Translations under genes and position numbers: made by a program | Shown: positions 38,545 through 48,659 of the stretch, piece by piece | Layout: each line of letters starts with the position of its first letter | How positions within the stretch are numbered: position 1 is the first letter of the stretch | Assembly: GCF_007748115.1 (NCBI RefSeq) | Contig: NZ_CP036289.1 | Location: 3,038,001-3,102,000, forward strand | Length of the DNA: 64,000 bases | Direction of reading: 5' to 3' | From: Bremerella volcania | Lineage (GTDB): Bacteria; Planctomycetota; Planctomycetia; Pirellulales; Pirellulaceae | The notes under the pieces: model-generated | What the model was told of the DNA's origin: nothing | Seen by the model: only the letters and a program-made list of their open reading frames with translations | Databases searched by the model: none

Positions 38545-39969
38545 ATGCCCCAGCCTCACATTCATTTCGTTACGGGGAAGCTGGCTGAATCGTCTCTGCG
38601 AAGCGTCCTGGCCCAGTTGGCGCCCAAGGCAGGCTTCGAGTATTCGGTACAGGTCCTCAACATAACCGTTGCCGCGCTGATGACGGCCGACTGGATTGCC
38701 CGGCGGATTCAAGTTCCGCCGGAAGCGACCCAAGTGATGGTAACCGGATATTGCCGAGGCGACTTAAAGCTGATCGAAGAAGCGGCCGGCGTGCCGGTCG
38801 AGCGTGGTCCCAAGGACCTGCGGCAACTTCCGGACTGGTTCGATCAACCTTCCCTGGCCGATGACTATGGCGAGTATGACGTCGAAATCATCGCCGAGAT
38901 CAATCACGCACCCAGCTTCACTCTGGAAGAGATCGTGGCCGAGGCCCGCGAGCTCCGCGCAGCTGGTGCCGACCGTATCGATGTGGGATGCGATCCCGGT
39001 AGCATCTGGGCAGGAGTCGCCGACTGCGTGAAGGCGCTGCGCGATGAAGGCCTACAGGTTTCAGTCGATAGCCTCGAACCGCAAGAGATTGCCCCTGCAG
39101 TGAAGGCCGGGGCGAGCCTGGTATTGTCCGTCAATTCAAGTAACCGCGAGCACGCGGCCGATTGGGACTGCGAAGTCGTCGTGATCCCGGATGATCCGAA
39201 ATCACTGAAAGGGTTTGACGAGACGATTAACTATTTGGTCGGTAAGAACGTTCCCTTTCGCTTGGATCCGATTCTCGAGCCGATCTCGTTCGGGTTCACC
39301 GAAAGTATCGTCCGTTATTATGAAACCCGACGTCGCTATCCCGATGCCGAGATGATGATGGGCATTGGCAACCTGACCGAACTGACCGATGCCGACTCGG
39401 CCGGCATCAATGTGATGCTGCTGGGAATTTGCCAGGAACTGGGCATTCGCAGCGTGCTGACCACGCAGGTCATCAACTGGGCTCGGACGAGCGTTCGGGA
39501 ATGCGATCTGGCTCGGCGTTTGATGCGGTACGCGCTAACGCATCGCACGCTCCCCAAGCGGATCGAGCCGAAGCTGGTGACCCTGCGCGATCCGAAGTTG
39601 AGCGAGCCTACGGAGGAAGAGTTGGCTCAACTGCCCCAGCAACTCAAGGATAAGAACTACCGGCTGTTCGTCGCTCAGCAGACGCTGCACTTGATCTGCA
39701 GTGACCTGCATTTGCGGGATGATGATCCCTTCTCCCTCTTCGAGAAGTTAGAAGAAACGAACCCGGCCAACTTGAATCCATCGCACGCGTTCTACCTCGG
39801 TTTCGAGTTATGCAAAGCGATGACGGCTCTTCATTTGGGTAAGCAATACCGTCAGGACGAAGCACTCGACTGGGGCTACCTGACGCACGCCGAAGAGTCG
39901 CACCGCATCAATCTTCATAAGGATCGACGCAAGTCCGAAGAGCCGGGGGAGGTCAATGATGAATCGTAA
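38545..39969 (+). CDS. DUF6513 protein (dihydropteroate-synthase-like)
   Basis: The 474-residue cytoplasmic protein matches the DUF6513 family found with methanopterin genes in methylotrophs and planctomycetes. Its core (residues 130-350) resembles a TIM-barrel pterin-binding domain: EELRAAGADRIDVGCDPG-like strands, VSVDSLEPQEI, LVLSVNSSN and MMMGIGNLTELTDADSAG. It probably joins the pterin to the beta-RFA unit in H4MPT synthesis, by inference from the family and its neighbours. Its end overlaps pabB by 14 bp. Confidence 0.82.
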   Translation: MPQPHIHFVTGKLAESSLRSVLAQLAPKAGFEYSVQVLNITVAALMTADWIARRIQVPPEATQVMVTGYCRGDLKLIEEAAGVPVERGPKDLRQLPDWFDQPSLADDYGEYDVEIIAEINHAPSFTLEEIVAEARELRAAGADRIDVGCDPGSIWAGVADCVKALRDEGLQVSVDSLEPQEIAPAVKAGASLVLSVNSSNREHAADWDCEVVVIPDDPKSLKGFDETINYLVGKNVPFRLDPILEPISFGFTESIVRYYETRRRYPDAEMMMGIGNLTELTDADSAGINVMLLGICQELGIRSVLTTQVINWARTSVRECDLARRLMRYALTHRTLPKRIEPKLVTLRDPKLSEPTEEELAQLPQQLKDKNYRLFVAQQTLHLICSDLHLRDDDPFSLFEKLEETNPANLNPSHAFYLGFELCKAMTALHLGKQYRQDEALDWGYLTHAEESHRINLHKDRRKSEEPGEVNDES

Positions 39970-41386
39970 CCCTGTGCTCGGAACTCCGTTGGTCACTCCG
40001 CTGGACGCACGCTTTACGCCTGAGCATGTCTTCGCTCGCCTCGCCCATATTCCGCATGTGCTGTGGCTGGACAGTGCCCGGCACGATGACACGCTTGGAA
40101 GGTATAGTTTTCTGATGGCCGACCCGGTCGAAGTCATCCAGGCCGGACCACTTCAGATGGAAACTGCCCTGGCCCGGTTGTCGGAACTGGAGAGGACGTT
40201 TCAACTGGCTCGGATCGCCGATCTTCCTCCGTTTCAGGGAGGCGCGGCGGGCTACTTTTCGTATGACCTGAACCGGGCATTTGAAAAGGTTTCAGAGGCC
40301 AGGTTCAACGAGTTTCACCTCCCACTCATTTCGTTCGGCATCTACGACTGGGTAGCGGCTTGGGATCATGCCCAAGGAAAAGGTTGGTTGTTCTCGACCG
40401 GCTTCCCCGAAGTTGATTCGGACAAACGAGAAGCTCGCGCCAAGACAAGGGCTGATGAGATCCTGGCACGGGTGGAGCGTGATGCCCAATTCTGCAAAGA
40501 AGTCGAATCGGGAAGGATTGTTCCCGCGTCGGAATTGGCTCCCTGCTTTGCCTGCCCGGAGTTCCCTGGCGTGATGAGCAACTTCCCTAAGGAAGATTAC
40601 CTGGAAGTCGTTCGCAGGTCGGTCGAGTACATCCACGCTGGCGATATCTTTCAAGTCAATTTGTCTCAGCGATTGATTGCAGAAGCTAGGTCGTCTTCTC
40701 CTGAGTTGTATTTGAAGCTACGTAAGAAGAACCCCGCCCCGTTCGCTGGATACTACGACTTCGGCATGGGGCAGATCGTTTCGGCTTCGCCAGAGCGTTT
40801 CATCTCGGTTCGTGATCGCACGATCGAATCGCGACCGATCAAGGGGACGCGTCGTCGCAGTGGCCGACCTGAATTGGACATGTTTTGGGGCGACGAATTG
40901 ATCCGCAGCGAAAAGGATCGGGCCGAGAATGTGATGATCGTCGATCTGCTAAGAAATGATTTATCGAGGATCTGCGATCCGCCGAGTGTCGAGGTGACGA
41001 GCCTCTGCGGACTGGAAACCTACCAGACGGTGCAACACCTGGTGTCGATCATCGTTGGGAAGCTGAGCCCAGATGTGGGCATTCGAGACATTCTCCAGGC
41101 GATCTTCCCCGGCGGTTCGATCACCGGCGCGCCGAAGATTCGGGCCATGGAGATCATTTCGGAACTCGAGCCCACGGCTCGCGGACCTTATTGCGGCTCA
41201 CTGGGATATTTCGGTTTCGACGGTTCGATCGACTGGAATATCCTCATCCGCACGGTGATCGCTTCGGCCGGTTGGTGGCAGTTTCCGGTGGGCGGGGGCA
41301 TTGTGGCCGACTCGGACCCCTTGCGGGAATATGAGGAGACGTGGCATAAAGCAATGGGGCTTCTCCATGCGGTGCTCGACGAATGA
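39956..41386 (+). CDS. pabB: Aminodeoxychorismate synthase component I (PabB)
   Basis: The 476-residue enzyme converts chorismate and ammonia to 4-amino-4-deoxychorismate. The chorismate-binding domain shows FQVNLSQRL, SASPERFISV, IESRPIKGTRRR, AENVMIVDLLRNDL and FPGGSITGAPK. The PIKGT lysine is the PabB (not TrpE) signature. GGGGGAGG precedes two consecutive ATGs; the first is taken. It is translationally coupled to pabA (ATGA overlap) and overlaps DUF6513, so it belongs to the methanopterin run. Confidence 0.94.
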   Translation: MMNRNPVLGTPLVTPLDARFTPEHVFARLAHIPHVLWLDSARHDDTLGRYSFLMADPVEVIQAGPLQMETALARLSELERTFQLARIADLPPFQGGAAGYFSYDLNRAFEKVSEARFNEFHLPLISFGIYDWVAAWDHAQGKGWLFSTGFPEVDSDKREARAKTRADEILARVERDAQFCKEVESGRIVPASELAPCFACPEFPGVMSNFPKEDYLEVVRRSVEYIHAGDIFQVNLSQRLIAEARSSSPELYLKLRKKNPAPFAGYYDFGMGQIVSASPERFISVRDRTIESRPIKGTRRRSGRPELDMFWGDELIRSEKDRAENVMIVDLLRNDLSRICDPPSVEVTSLCGLETYQTVQHLVSIIVGKLSPDVGIRDILQAIFPGGSITGAPKIRAMEIISELEPTARGPYCGSLGYFGFDGSIDWNILIRTVIASAGWWQFPVGGGIVADSDPLREYEETWHKAMGLLHAVLDE

Positions 41387-42048
41387 TCTTGGTCATCGAC
41401 AACTACGATAGCTTCGTGCACAACCTGGCGCGGTATTTTCGCCAGTTGGGGCAAGAGGTACGCGTGTGTCGCAACGATGCTATCACGATTGACCAGATCA
41501 AGCAGATGCAACCGGCCGCGATCGTTCTTTCCCCGGGGCCATGCACACCCACCGAGTCTGGCGTTTGCCTGGATGTGGTCGGGCAGCTTCATCTAGCGGT
41601 ACCCATCTTGGGCGTGTGCCTGGGACATCAAGCGATCGTCGAGGCGCTGGGTGGTCGTGTTGTTCGTTCGAATCGGCCGATGCATGGCCAGGCCTCGCGC
41701 ATCACGCATGACGGGGGTGGTGTTTTTCGTGGGCTTCCCTCCCCGATGCAAGTTGGCAGGTATCATTCGTTAATCGCGGAAAGAGAAAGCTTGCCGGCAT
41801 GTTTACGGATCGATGCCCAGACCGATGACGGAACGATCATGGCGGTCTCGCACGAGGCTCTGCCGGTTGTGGGCGTTCAGTTTCATCCCGAGTCTGTTCT
41901 TACCGAGCACGGCTACGCGCTGCTGGCCAACTTTCTGCAGATGGCGGGACTGCCTTCGACGGCTAACGTTGACATCGCCATGCCCAAGATCATCGTACCG
42001 GGGGGGCCGATTGCCGGAGAGGACATTTATTGGAGCCACGAACTGTGA
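41383..42048 (+). CDS. pabA: Aminodeoxychorismate synthase component II, glutamine amidotransferase (PabA)
   Basis: The 221-residue class I amidotransferase supplies ammonia to PabB. The triad is visible: Cys in GVCLGHQAI, His and Glu in GVQFHPES. MILVIDNYDSFVHNL and SPGPCTP are family motifs. It carries about 30 extra residues at the C-terminus compared with E. coli PabA. It overlaps pabB by 4 bp and DUF447 by 4 bp (GTGA). Confidence 0.94.
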   Translation: MILVIDNYDSFVHNLARYFRQLGQEVRVCRNDAITIDQIKQMQPAAIVLSPGPCTPTESGVCLDVVGQLHLAVPILGVCLGHQAIVEALGGRVVRSNRPMHGQASRITHDGGGVFRGLPSPMQVGRYHSLIAERESLPACLRIDAQTDDGTIMAVSHEALPVVGVQFHPESVLTEHGYALLANFLQMAGLPSTANVDIAMPKIIVPGGPIAGEDIYWSHEL

Positions 42049-42644
42049 GCGATCTCCGATTACGTATCGTCGAGGGAATGCTCACGACGCAGAATGCCGA
42101 TGGCACGGTGAACGTGGCTCCGATGGGACCTCGCGTCAACGACGAGTTCACCCAGTTTCTGCTGCGTCCCTTTCCTGGGTCCCGTACGTACGAGAACTTG
42201 CTGCGAACACGCCAAGCTACGTTTCACGTGACCGACGACGTCGAGATGATTGCCCAGGCAGCCATCGGGGACTTGCATCAATCACCAGAATTTCATTCGG
42301 ATAGTGGCGAGGGTTATCACATCCTTGCTGGCTGCTGCCGCTGGTATCAGTTAGAAGCGGCCCAGGTCGATACGTCCGGAGAGCGGGCCGCATTGACTTG
42401 CCGCGTCGTACGGATGGGACATCTGCGAAACTTTTTGGGACTCAATCGCGCAAAGCATGCGGTCTTGGAACTGGCCATTCTGGCAACACGCGTGCATCTA
42501 CTTTCGGCGGAAGAAATCGATCAGGCGATCGTCATGATGAGTCCCTGGGTCGAGAAAACTGGGGGCGATGCGGAAGTCCGGGCCTGGGAATTCCTCCTAT
42601 CGGCGATCCAACAGCGGCGATTTGCGGGCAGGGAATCGTCCTAA
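42045..42644 (+). CDS. DUF447 (flavin-binding-like) protein of the methanopterin cluster
   Basis: The 199-residue protein begins MSDLRLRIVEGMLTTQNADG and resembles the DUF447 family, split-barrel flavin reductase-like proteins that recur in H4MPT gene clusters. NVAPMGPRVND and ATFHVTDDVEMIAQAA are family-type segments. GTG 42045 overlaps the pabA stop by 4 bp and is preferred over TTG 42030. Its reaction is unknown. Confidence 0.8.
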   Translation: MSDLRLRIVEGMLTTQNADGTVNVAPMGPRVNDEFTQFLLRPFPGSRTYENLLRTRQATFHVTDDVEMIAQAAIGDLHQSPEFHSDSGEGYHILAGCCRWYQLEAAQVDTSGERAALTCRVVRMGHLRNFLGLNRAKHAVLELAILATRVHLLSAEEIDQAIVMMSPWVEKTGGDAEVRAWEFLLSAIQQRRFAGRESS

Positions 42645-42670
42645 GGCCTTAAGTTCGGTAAACTGCTGGG

Positions 42671-43672
42671 ATGCCACTTTTCAAGCCGTCACCCCTGGTA
42701 GGTTCGTCGTCTTCGCTGCTGGCGAAGTTGACCGTGGGCGCGCGCCTCCATTTCGGTCTGCTGGCGTTTGACTCGGAAGAAGCCTCGTTTGGCGGAGTTG
42801 GTGTGATGATCGATCACCCGGGTCTGGAAGTTCACGCCAGTGAAGCGGAACACTTTACCGCGACAGGCCCACTTGCCGACCGCATCGAGTCGTTCGCCCA
42901 TTTGTGGAAGCAGTCGACCGATCTCGAGTTGCCGGCGGTGCAGATGACGACGCGGGGCCAACTCCGCGATCATGTAGGGCTGGGCTGCGGTACGCAGTTG
43001 GGGTTGGCTGTGGGGACGCTTCTTTCCAAGTTGGCGGGTTTCCCTCTGCCGGACATTCCGACCCTGGCGGCGACGGTCGATCGAGCGAAACGGTCAGCCA
43101 TCGGATGTTATGGATTTCTGGAGGGTGGTTTTCTGTTTGAGACCGGCCATCACGACCAAGCGTTTCCACGGCTTGCGTACCGTGGCGAGATTCCCTCCCA
43201 GTGGCGATTTGTTCTGGCAACACAGCACGAGTTGCATGGGCGGCACGGCGAGGATGAAGAGGAAGGTTTTCGTCAGCTAGATCGCGTACCGGAACCCACA
43301 ACGGCGCGGCTTCGACAACTGGTTGAAGGGGAAATGATTCCGGGCCTGGAAGCATCGGATATGGGGCGCTTTGGTGAGGCGGTCTATCAATACGGCTGCC
43401 TGGCCGGCGACTGTTATGCTTTGCTGCAAGGGGGTCGCTACGCGAACCCAACGTGCACCGATCTTGTCCAGCGGATGCGTTCGTTTGGAATCACAGGCGT
43501 AGGGCAAAGCTCGTGGGGGCCCACCATCTTTGGTTTGTGCGAAGATGGCCGGCAAGCCGAGGCACTTTGCACTCACCTAAGAGAGCGGTATTCTGAAAGC
43601 CAGTTACAGCTGGAGATTTCCCGGCCAAATAATCGCGGTGTCCAACTTCAGTGGGCTTCGCCAAACGGCTGA
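42671..43672 (+). CDS. Beta-ribofuranosylaminobenzene 5'-phosphate synthase family protein
   Basis: The 333-residue protein is the committing enzyme of methanopterin synthesis by family: it joins p-aminobenzoate and PRPP with loss of CO2. GHMP-superfamily motifs include ARLHFGLL, SFGGVGVMIDHP, HVGLGCGTQLGLAVG (the nucleotide/phosphate loop) and GQSSWGPTIFGL near the end. Its place directly after pabBA, which make p-aminobenzoate, supports this role. Confidence 0.9.
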   Translation: MPLFKPSPLVGSSSSLLAKLTVGARLHFGLLAFDSEEASFGGVGVMIDHPGLEVHASEAEHFTATGPLADRIESFAHLWKQSTDLELPAVQMTTRGQLRDHVGLGCGTQLGLAVGTLLSKLAGFPLPDIPTLAATVDRAKRSAIGCYGFLEGGFLFETGHHDQAFPRLAYRGEIPSQWRFVLATQHELHGRHGEDEEEGFRQLDRVPEPTTARLRQLVEGEMIPGLEASDMGRFGEAVYQYGCLAGDCYALLQGGRYANPTCTDLVQRMRSFGITGVGQSSWGPTIFGLCEDGRQAEALCTHLRERYSESQLQLEISRPNNRGVQLQWASPNG

Positions 43673-43698
43673 TAAGCTATTGAGAGGAAGCGGAGTTC

Positions 43699-44412
43699 AT
43701 GCCTCATCTGGGCGTTAATATTGATCATGTTGCCACGATTCGCCAGGCTCGCAATACCAATGAACCTGACCCGGTTTGGGCGGCGGCCCTCTCCGAATTG
43801 GGGGGCGCGGACTGTATCACGCTTCACCTTCGCGAAGATCGCCGCCACATTCAGGACCGCGACCTGGAAGTGATGCGGCAAACCGTCAAGGTCAAGCTGA
43901 ACCTGGAGTTGGCCGCGGAAGCCGATGTGGTTTCGATTGCATGCCGCGTGAAGCCTGACCAGGTGACCCTGGTGCCAGAACGCCGCGAAGAAGTCACCAC
44001 CGAAGGGGGCCTGGACGTCGTCACCCACGAGGCATCGATCGTCCGAGCAATCGATCAATTTCGAGAAGCTGGGATTTCCGTCAGTCTGTTTCTGGATCCT
44101 GATCCGAAGCAGATCGAAATGGCGGCCAAGCTGAAGGTGGACGCCGTCGAACTGCACACCGGGCAATACGCTCTCACGCGGGGGCGCGAGCAGCAAAAGG
44201 AACTGGCGCGTCTCTCGATCGCTGGCGAGCAGATCCACAAAGCCGGCATGCAGCTACTTGCGGGGCATGGGCTGACTTATACGAATGTTCAGCCAATTGC
44301 ACAGATTCCCGAAATGGCCGAACTTAATATCGGTCACAGTATCGTTTCGCGAGCCGTTTTCGTTGGTTTTCGCGACGCGGTGGCCGAAATGAAACGGCTG
44401 ATCACGCTCTAG
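43699..44412 (+). CDS. pdxJ: Pyridoxine 5'-phosphate synthase (PdxJ)
   Basis: The 237-residue TIM-barrel enzyme condenses 1-deoxyxylulose 5-phosphate with 3-amino-2-oxopropyl phosphate in vitamin B6 synthesis. Motifs [40 protein letters not shown] and the terminal [16 protein letters not shown] are complete. It lies 26 bp after the beta-RFAP synthase gene and may be read with it. Confidence 0.96.
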   Translation: MPHLGVNIDHVATIRQARNTNEPDPVWAAALSELGGADCITLHLREDRRHIQDRDLEVMRQTVKVKLNLELAAEADVVSIACRVKPDQVTLVPERREEVTTEGGLDVVTHEASIVRAIDQFREAGISVSLFLDPDPKQIEMAAKLKVDAVELHTGQYALTRGREQQKELARLSIAGEQIHKAGMQLLAGHGLTYTNVQPIAQIPEMAELNIGHSIVSRAVFVGFRDAVAEMKRLITL

Positions 44413-44511
44413 TCGGCACTGGCCAAATTTACACGCGTATCGTATTATAGGCCGGTCCTAGACAGGCTTTCGTTCTTCGTTAATTCGTTTTCAATCTGTT
44501 GGTGTTTCAGC

Positions 44512-45399
44512 ATGACACGCAAAGGTAGCGGCTTCGCAGGCGTATCGGTAGCAATCACGACTCCCTTCAAGGGAGGTTTGGTGGACTACGACTTGCTGAA
44601 ACAACAGGTTGAATTTCAGATTGAAGCGGGCGTGGATTGCCTTTGTCCGGTAGGGACCACGGGCGAGTCCCCGACCCTGTCTCATGACGAGCACGAACGC
44701 GTCATCAGCGTGGTTATCGAAACGGTGGCCGGTCGCGCGAAGGTGATGCCTGGGACGGGCTCGAACAGTACCCACGAAGCGCTCAAGCTCACGCGTTGGG
44801 CAGCTGGAGAAGGCGCGGATGCGGCCTTAGTCGTCGCACCCTACTACAACAAGCCGACTCAAGAAGGTTTCTACCAACACTTCAAAGCCTTGGCCGAAGA
44901 CTCGTCGATTCCGATCTGCGTGTATAACATTCCTGGTCGTACCGGCAAGAACATCGAACCAGAGACGATTGCCCGCCTGGGCGAACTGGACCAGATTCAA
45001 CTGGTGAAAGAAGCGACCGGCTCGATGGATCAGGCCTCCCAAACGCTGGAACTGTCGAACCTGACGCTTCTGAGCGGTGACGACAGTATGACCCTGCCAC
45101 TGATGTCGATTGGCGGCGCAGGGGTGATTTCGGTCGTCGGCAACATCGTTCCACAGGACATGTTGCAACTGGTCAGGGCCGCCGCCGCAGGGAATTACGC
45201 CGAAGCGCAGAAGATGCACTTCAAGTTGTTTACGCTCTGTCGCGAAATGCTCGGTCTCTCGACCAACCCGATTCCGATCAAGGGTGCCATGAAGATGCTC
45301 GGCCGTGACTCGGGCGAACTGCGTCTGCCGATGACGCCGCTGTGCGAAAACGGCGAGAAGCGTTTGGCTCAGGTTCTGACCGACTACGGTCTGCTTTAG
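44512..45399 (+). CDS. dapA: 4-hydroxy-tetrahydrodipicolinate synthase (DapA)
   Basis: The 295-residue enzyme condenses pyruvate with aspartate semialdehyde in the lysine/diaminopimelate pathway. [25 protein letters not shown] (the proton-relay Tyr) and [11 protein letters not shown] (Schiff-base Lys) are clear. Length is normal. It follows pdxJ by 99 bp, with an AT-rich gap that may hold a separate promoter. Confidence 0.95.
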   Translation: MTRKGSGFAGVSVAITTPFKGGLVDYDLLKQQVEFQIEAGVDCLCPVGTTGESPTLSHDEHERVISVVIETVAGRAKVMPGTGSNSTHEALKLTRWAAGEGADAALVVAPYYNKPTQEGFYQHFKALAEDSSIPICVYNIPGRTGKNIEPETIARLGELDQIQLVKEATGSMDQASQTLELSNLTLLSGDDSMTLPLMSIGGAGVISVVGNIVPQDMLQLVRAAAAGNYAEAQKMHFKLFTLCREMLGLSTNPIPIKGAMKMLGRDSGELRLPMTPLCENGEKRLAQVLTDYGLL

Positions 45400-45429
45400 T
45401 ACTCGTTCAGGATTATTCACCGAGCTGCC

Positions 45430-46530
45430 ATGCCGTTTGTCGTCTATCTTTGCGAGTTTGGGACGATCTACGGTGGCGAGAACTCCATGCTCAGCGGACT
45501 TCAGGCCATGCAGCGCCGCGGCTATGAGGTCGCCGTAGCGTGCCCGGCCGAAGGCCCTTTGGCTGAGCAGTTAGCCAAGCTCGATGTGCCTGACCTGCCG
45601 TTCAACTGGACTGACGACGCGGGAAGGCGAATACCGCTGGAGCAACTCCGCGAGCACCTTGCGGCCATTACGGCAACTTGGAAAGCCGATATCGTGCATG
45701 CCAACAGTCTGTCGGTATCGCGGATCTTAGGCCCTGTACAGCGGCCGCAGGGTACGAAGTTTGTTGGCCACCTCCGCGACATCATCAAACTGAATCGTCG
45801 CGTCGTCAGCGATATTTCTTCGCTGGATGAAATCTATTGTGTTTCGGGTGCGACACGATCTTTTCATTTAGACCAAAGGCTAACGGCTGATAATTCCTTG
45901 GTGTTGCACAATGGTATCGACTTAGAAGAATTCACTCCGCCCTATACCCGGCAAGAAAATCGTCCCCTCAAGCTGGCCTACGTAGGACAGCTGGTGATGC
46001 GGAAGGGAATCGACGTGTTACTGGACGGTTTTCGGCGGGCCCATGCTGCCGGTGCGGACATCATGCTCGACCTGTATGGCGAATGCCATTCGACCAAAGA
46101 AGAAGCACGACAGTATCTGGCCAACGCTGAGCGTTTCGTCGATCAATGGAACTTGAATGAGCGGGTTCGTTTTCGAGGGCGAACCGATCGTGCCTGCGAA
46201 ATTCTTCAGAAGGCCGACATTCTCGTTCATGCGGCCCGGCAGGAACCATGGGGGCGCGTTCTGCTGGAAGCCGGGGCATGCGGATTGCCCATCGTCGCGA
46301 CCGATGTCGGAGGAACCCGCGAGATGTATCCGCGGGGAGAAGCATTGCTTGTTCCGGCTGACGATCCGGAATCGCTGGCGCAGGCGATTGGAAAGCTCTG
46401 CCAGTCGCGGGACCTTCGCCAATCGATGGGAAGAAGTGCAAGGCAACGGATCGAACAATTCGACATTAACGATTATGCGGATAAACTGGCCGCTCGTTAT
46501 CGAAAAGTACTGCGGGGCACCGTGAATTGA
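45430..46530 (+). CDS. Glycosyltransferase, family 4
   Basis: The 366-residue GT-B enzyme has an N-terminal acceptor domain (GTIYGGENSML, ADIVHANS). The C-terminal donor domain shows LVLHNGIDLEEF, LAYVGQLVMRKGIDVLL and the EX7E-type motif EPWGRVLLE, with GGTREMYP after it. It lies 30 bp after dapA. The product is unknown; envelope or exopolysaccharide synthesis is likely. Confidence 0.88.
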   Translation: MPFVVYLCEFGTIYGGENSMLSGLQAMQRRGYEVAVACPAEGPLAEQLAKLDVPDLPFNWTDDAGRRIPLEQLREHLAAITATWKADIVHANSLSVSRILGPVQRPQGTKFVGHLRDIIKLNRRVVSDISSLDEIYCVSGATRSFHLDQRLTADNSLVLHNGIDLEEFTPPYTRQENRPLKLAYVGQLVMRKGIDVLLDGFRRAHAAGADIMLDLYGECHSTKEEARQYLANAERFVDQWNLNERVRFRGRTDRACEILQKADILVHAARQEPWGRVLLEAGACGLPIVATDVGGTREMYPRGEALLVPADDPESLAQAIGKLCQSRDLRQSMGRSARQRIEQFDINDYADKLAARYRKVLRGTVN

Positions 46531-46659
46531 CTCAAGAGACAGGACGGCCTCTTATTGTGAGCTAGGCTAAGGTGACTGGAGAGGTTCGAGAGGCGGATCG
46601 TATCCGGTCAGTCACACTCTTCTCACTGAGCCTTGTCGAAATCGCAATGTAGGTTTGCC

Positions 46660-47001
46660 ATGAGCATGTCTTGCCAGGAACTTGCCAGCCGCATCGAACG
46701 GATGCAGCCCAACGCCGAACCTCGGGATGTTGCCCGGCTGTGTTTGCTGCTATCCAACTGCGTCGAGAATATTGGAGAACTCGACGACGATAATCTATTG
46801 ACGGAGGCGTGGAAAGAAATGGGGCTGCGCCTGCAAGCGGCTACCGATCAGCATGCGGCCATGACCGATGAATTGGACGAACTGGCAAATTCAGACCCGC
46901 GAAAGTTTTCGCCTGAGCAAATCTGGGTTCTGATCCGAGCGATCAAAGTCCAAAGCCAGATTCTTCAAATGTACGTCGGTCAACCCATGATCGACGTCTA
47001 A
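46660..47001 (+). CDS. Small helical protein, unknown function
   Basis: The 113-residue protein begins MSMSCQELASRIERMQPN and is predicted all-helical and acidic, with no signal or recognised motif. The frame is open to TTG 46633. It converges with mgtE, 8 bp apart. I assign no function. Confidence 0.5.
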   Translation: MSMSCQELASRIERMQPNAEPRDVARLCLLLSNCVENIGELDDDNLLTEAWKEMGLRLQAATDQHAAMTDELDELANSDPRKFSPEQIWVLIRAIKVQSQILQMYVGQPMIDV

Positions 47002-47009
47002 GGCCCGCC

Positions 47010-48359
47010 CTACTCGAGTAGTAAGAGAGCGACCTTCAGGTAGATCACGATTCCAAAAAGGTCGATCAGCCCGGCCACGAACGGGTTGCTCATCAAGGCC
47101 GGATCAAGCCCAATCTTTTTGAACATCAAGGGCAACATCGAACCGATCAACGTTCCGGCTATTACTACCAGAACCAGCGTCGTCGGAACCACCAGCGCTG
47201 AATAAGGCGTCGGGGATTTGAAGAGAGCCAGCAGCATCCCCATAAACGCCATGATCAAGCCTAGGATCAGGCCCATCGCCAGCTCGCGGCGCATGATGAT
47301 CCACCAGTCGCGAACACTGGCTTCTCCTTTGTTCAGAGCGGTAATGACGAGCGTTGCCGATTGATTCCCTGAATTTCCGCCAGTGGAGATGACCAGGGGA
47401 ATAAAGATGACCAACCACGGAATCCGCTCAAGGTCGGACTCAAACTGTTCCAATGCGAACGTCGTGAGGAAAGCCCCCACGAACAACACGGCAAGCCAGA
47501 CACCCCGCTTGCGGCTGAGCGTCAGCACGGAAGTGCGCAGGTAGGTCTCTTCCAGCGGTTCCACGGCCGCCGCACGGTAGGCGTCTTCGGCCGCCTCTTC
47601 GACGACCACGTCGAGAATATCGTCGTGCGTAATAATACCAACCAGTCGCAGTTCCTCGTCGACCACGGGAATCGCCAAAAGGTCGTAGTCGGCCATCTTG
47701 CGGAGAACGTCCTCTTGGTCGTCCAGCACATTGGCGTGGATGACCTCAGTCTCCATGATCTCGCTCAAATGCTTTTGGGGCTTGCTCAGCGCCGAGACAA
47801 TATCGCGAGTCGAGACAACTCCATGCAGGCTTCCGAAATCGTCGACCACGTACAAGTAATAGATAGTTTCGAGGTGCTCGGCTTGATCGGTCAGTTCCTT
47901 GAGGGCCTCGCGCGCAGTGAGGTTTTCGCTCAGCCGTGCCATTTCGGTCGTCATGATGGCACCGGCGGTTCCCTCTTCGTAGTTCGAAAGACGGAGCACG
48001 TCGCGGCGATCGTCGACGGAAAAGCAGGCCAGAATCTGCTCGGCCGTTTCCTCTTCAACCTCGCCCAAAAGATCGACCTGGTCGTCGGCCGACATCGTGG
48101 CGACCACCGGAGCAACCGACTCAGGCGGCCGTGCCTCGAGCATCTCGACTTGCCGGTGATAGTCGAAATACGAGAGGATCTCGCCCTGTAGGCTTAGATC
48201 TGCGTGATCAAGCACCCCCCAGGCCTCTTCCGGGGAAAGGCCCTCCATGAACTCGGCTGTGCGTGCCGGATGCAGAGCCGTACAGAACTCGCGGAGACCG
48301 TCCGAGTCGTTCTCGGCCAGCATCTCACGAAGTTCCGGCAGGTACAGGGTGTTGATCAT
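47010..48359 (-). CDS. mgtE: Magnesium transporter MgtE
   Basis: The 449-residue protein has the three MgtE parts. The N domain (20-130) contains VLDHADLSLQGEILS-type helices. The CBS pair (135-260) shows YLYVVDDFGSLHGVVS and IPVVDEELRLVGII. The membrane domain has five helices (285-449), with IPLVISTGGNSGNQSATLVI being the conserved pore segment. The cytosolic domain senses Mg2+ and gates the channel. No Mg2+ riboswitch-like structure is seen upstream. Confidence 0.95.
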   Translation of the reverse strand: MINTLYLPELREMLAENDSDGLREFCTALHPARTAEFMEGLSPEEAWGVLDHADLSLQGEILSYFDYHRQVEMLEARPPESVAPVVATMSADDQVDLLGEVEEETAEQILACFSVDDRRDVLRLSNYEEGTAGAIMTTEMARLSENLTAREALKELTDQAEHLETIYYLYVVDDFGSLHGVVSTRDIVSALSKPQKHLSEIMETEVIHANVLDDQEDVLRKMADYDLLAIPVVDEELRLVGIITHDDILDVVVEEAAEDAYRAAAVEPLEETYLRTSVLTLSRKRGVWLAVLFVGAFLTTFALEQFESDLERIPWLVIFIPLVISTGGNSGNQSATLVITALNKGEASVRDWWIIMRRELAMGLILGLIMAFMGMLLALFKSPTPYSALVVPTTLVLVVIAGTLIGSMLPLMFKKIGLDPALMSNPFVAGLIDLFGIVIYLKVALLLLE

Positions 48360-48659
48360 GGGTGTCCTTGGATGAATTAGCCAAATTCGCTCAGGATTCG
48401 CGGGTTTCAGGTACTATCTTACTGATCTGAGCTCTTCATGGGAGGGATGCCCTAGACGATCAGAAGGAACTCTAAAGTGAACTTCAGATCAATTTGCCTA
48501 AAGGATGTGCAAAGGGGGCATGGTAAGTGATTGACTTTCCTTCCCCCTGAAAGTACGCTCTACGTATCAAATATTACCAATAGTTGGGTATTTCCTTCGT
48601 TTTGCTGGGGGCACTTTTTTGTGCAGCAACGAAACGAAGAAAATATCGAACGTTACAAA

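Noticed and set aside
48360-48530. Mg2+ riboswitch upstream of mgtE
   Set aside because: I saw no M-box-like conserved core or terminator/antiterminator pair.
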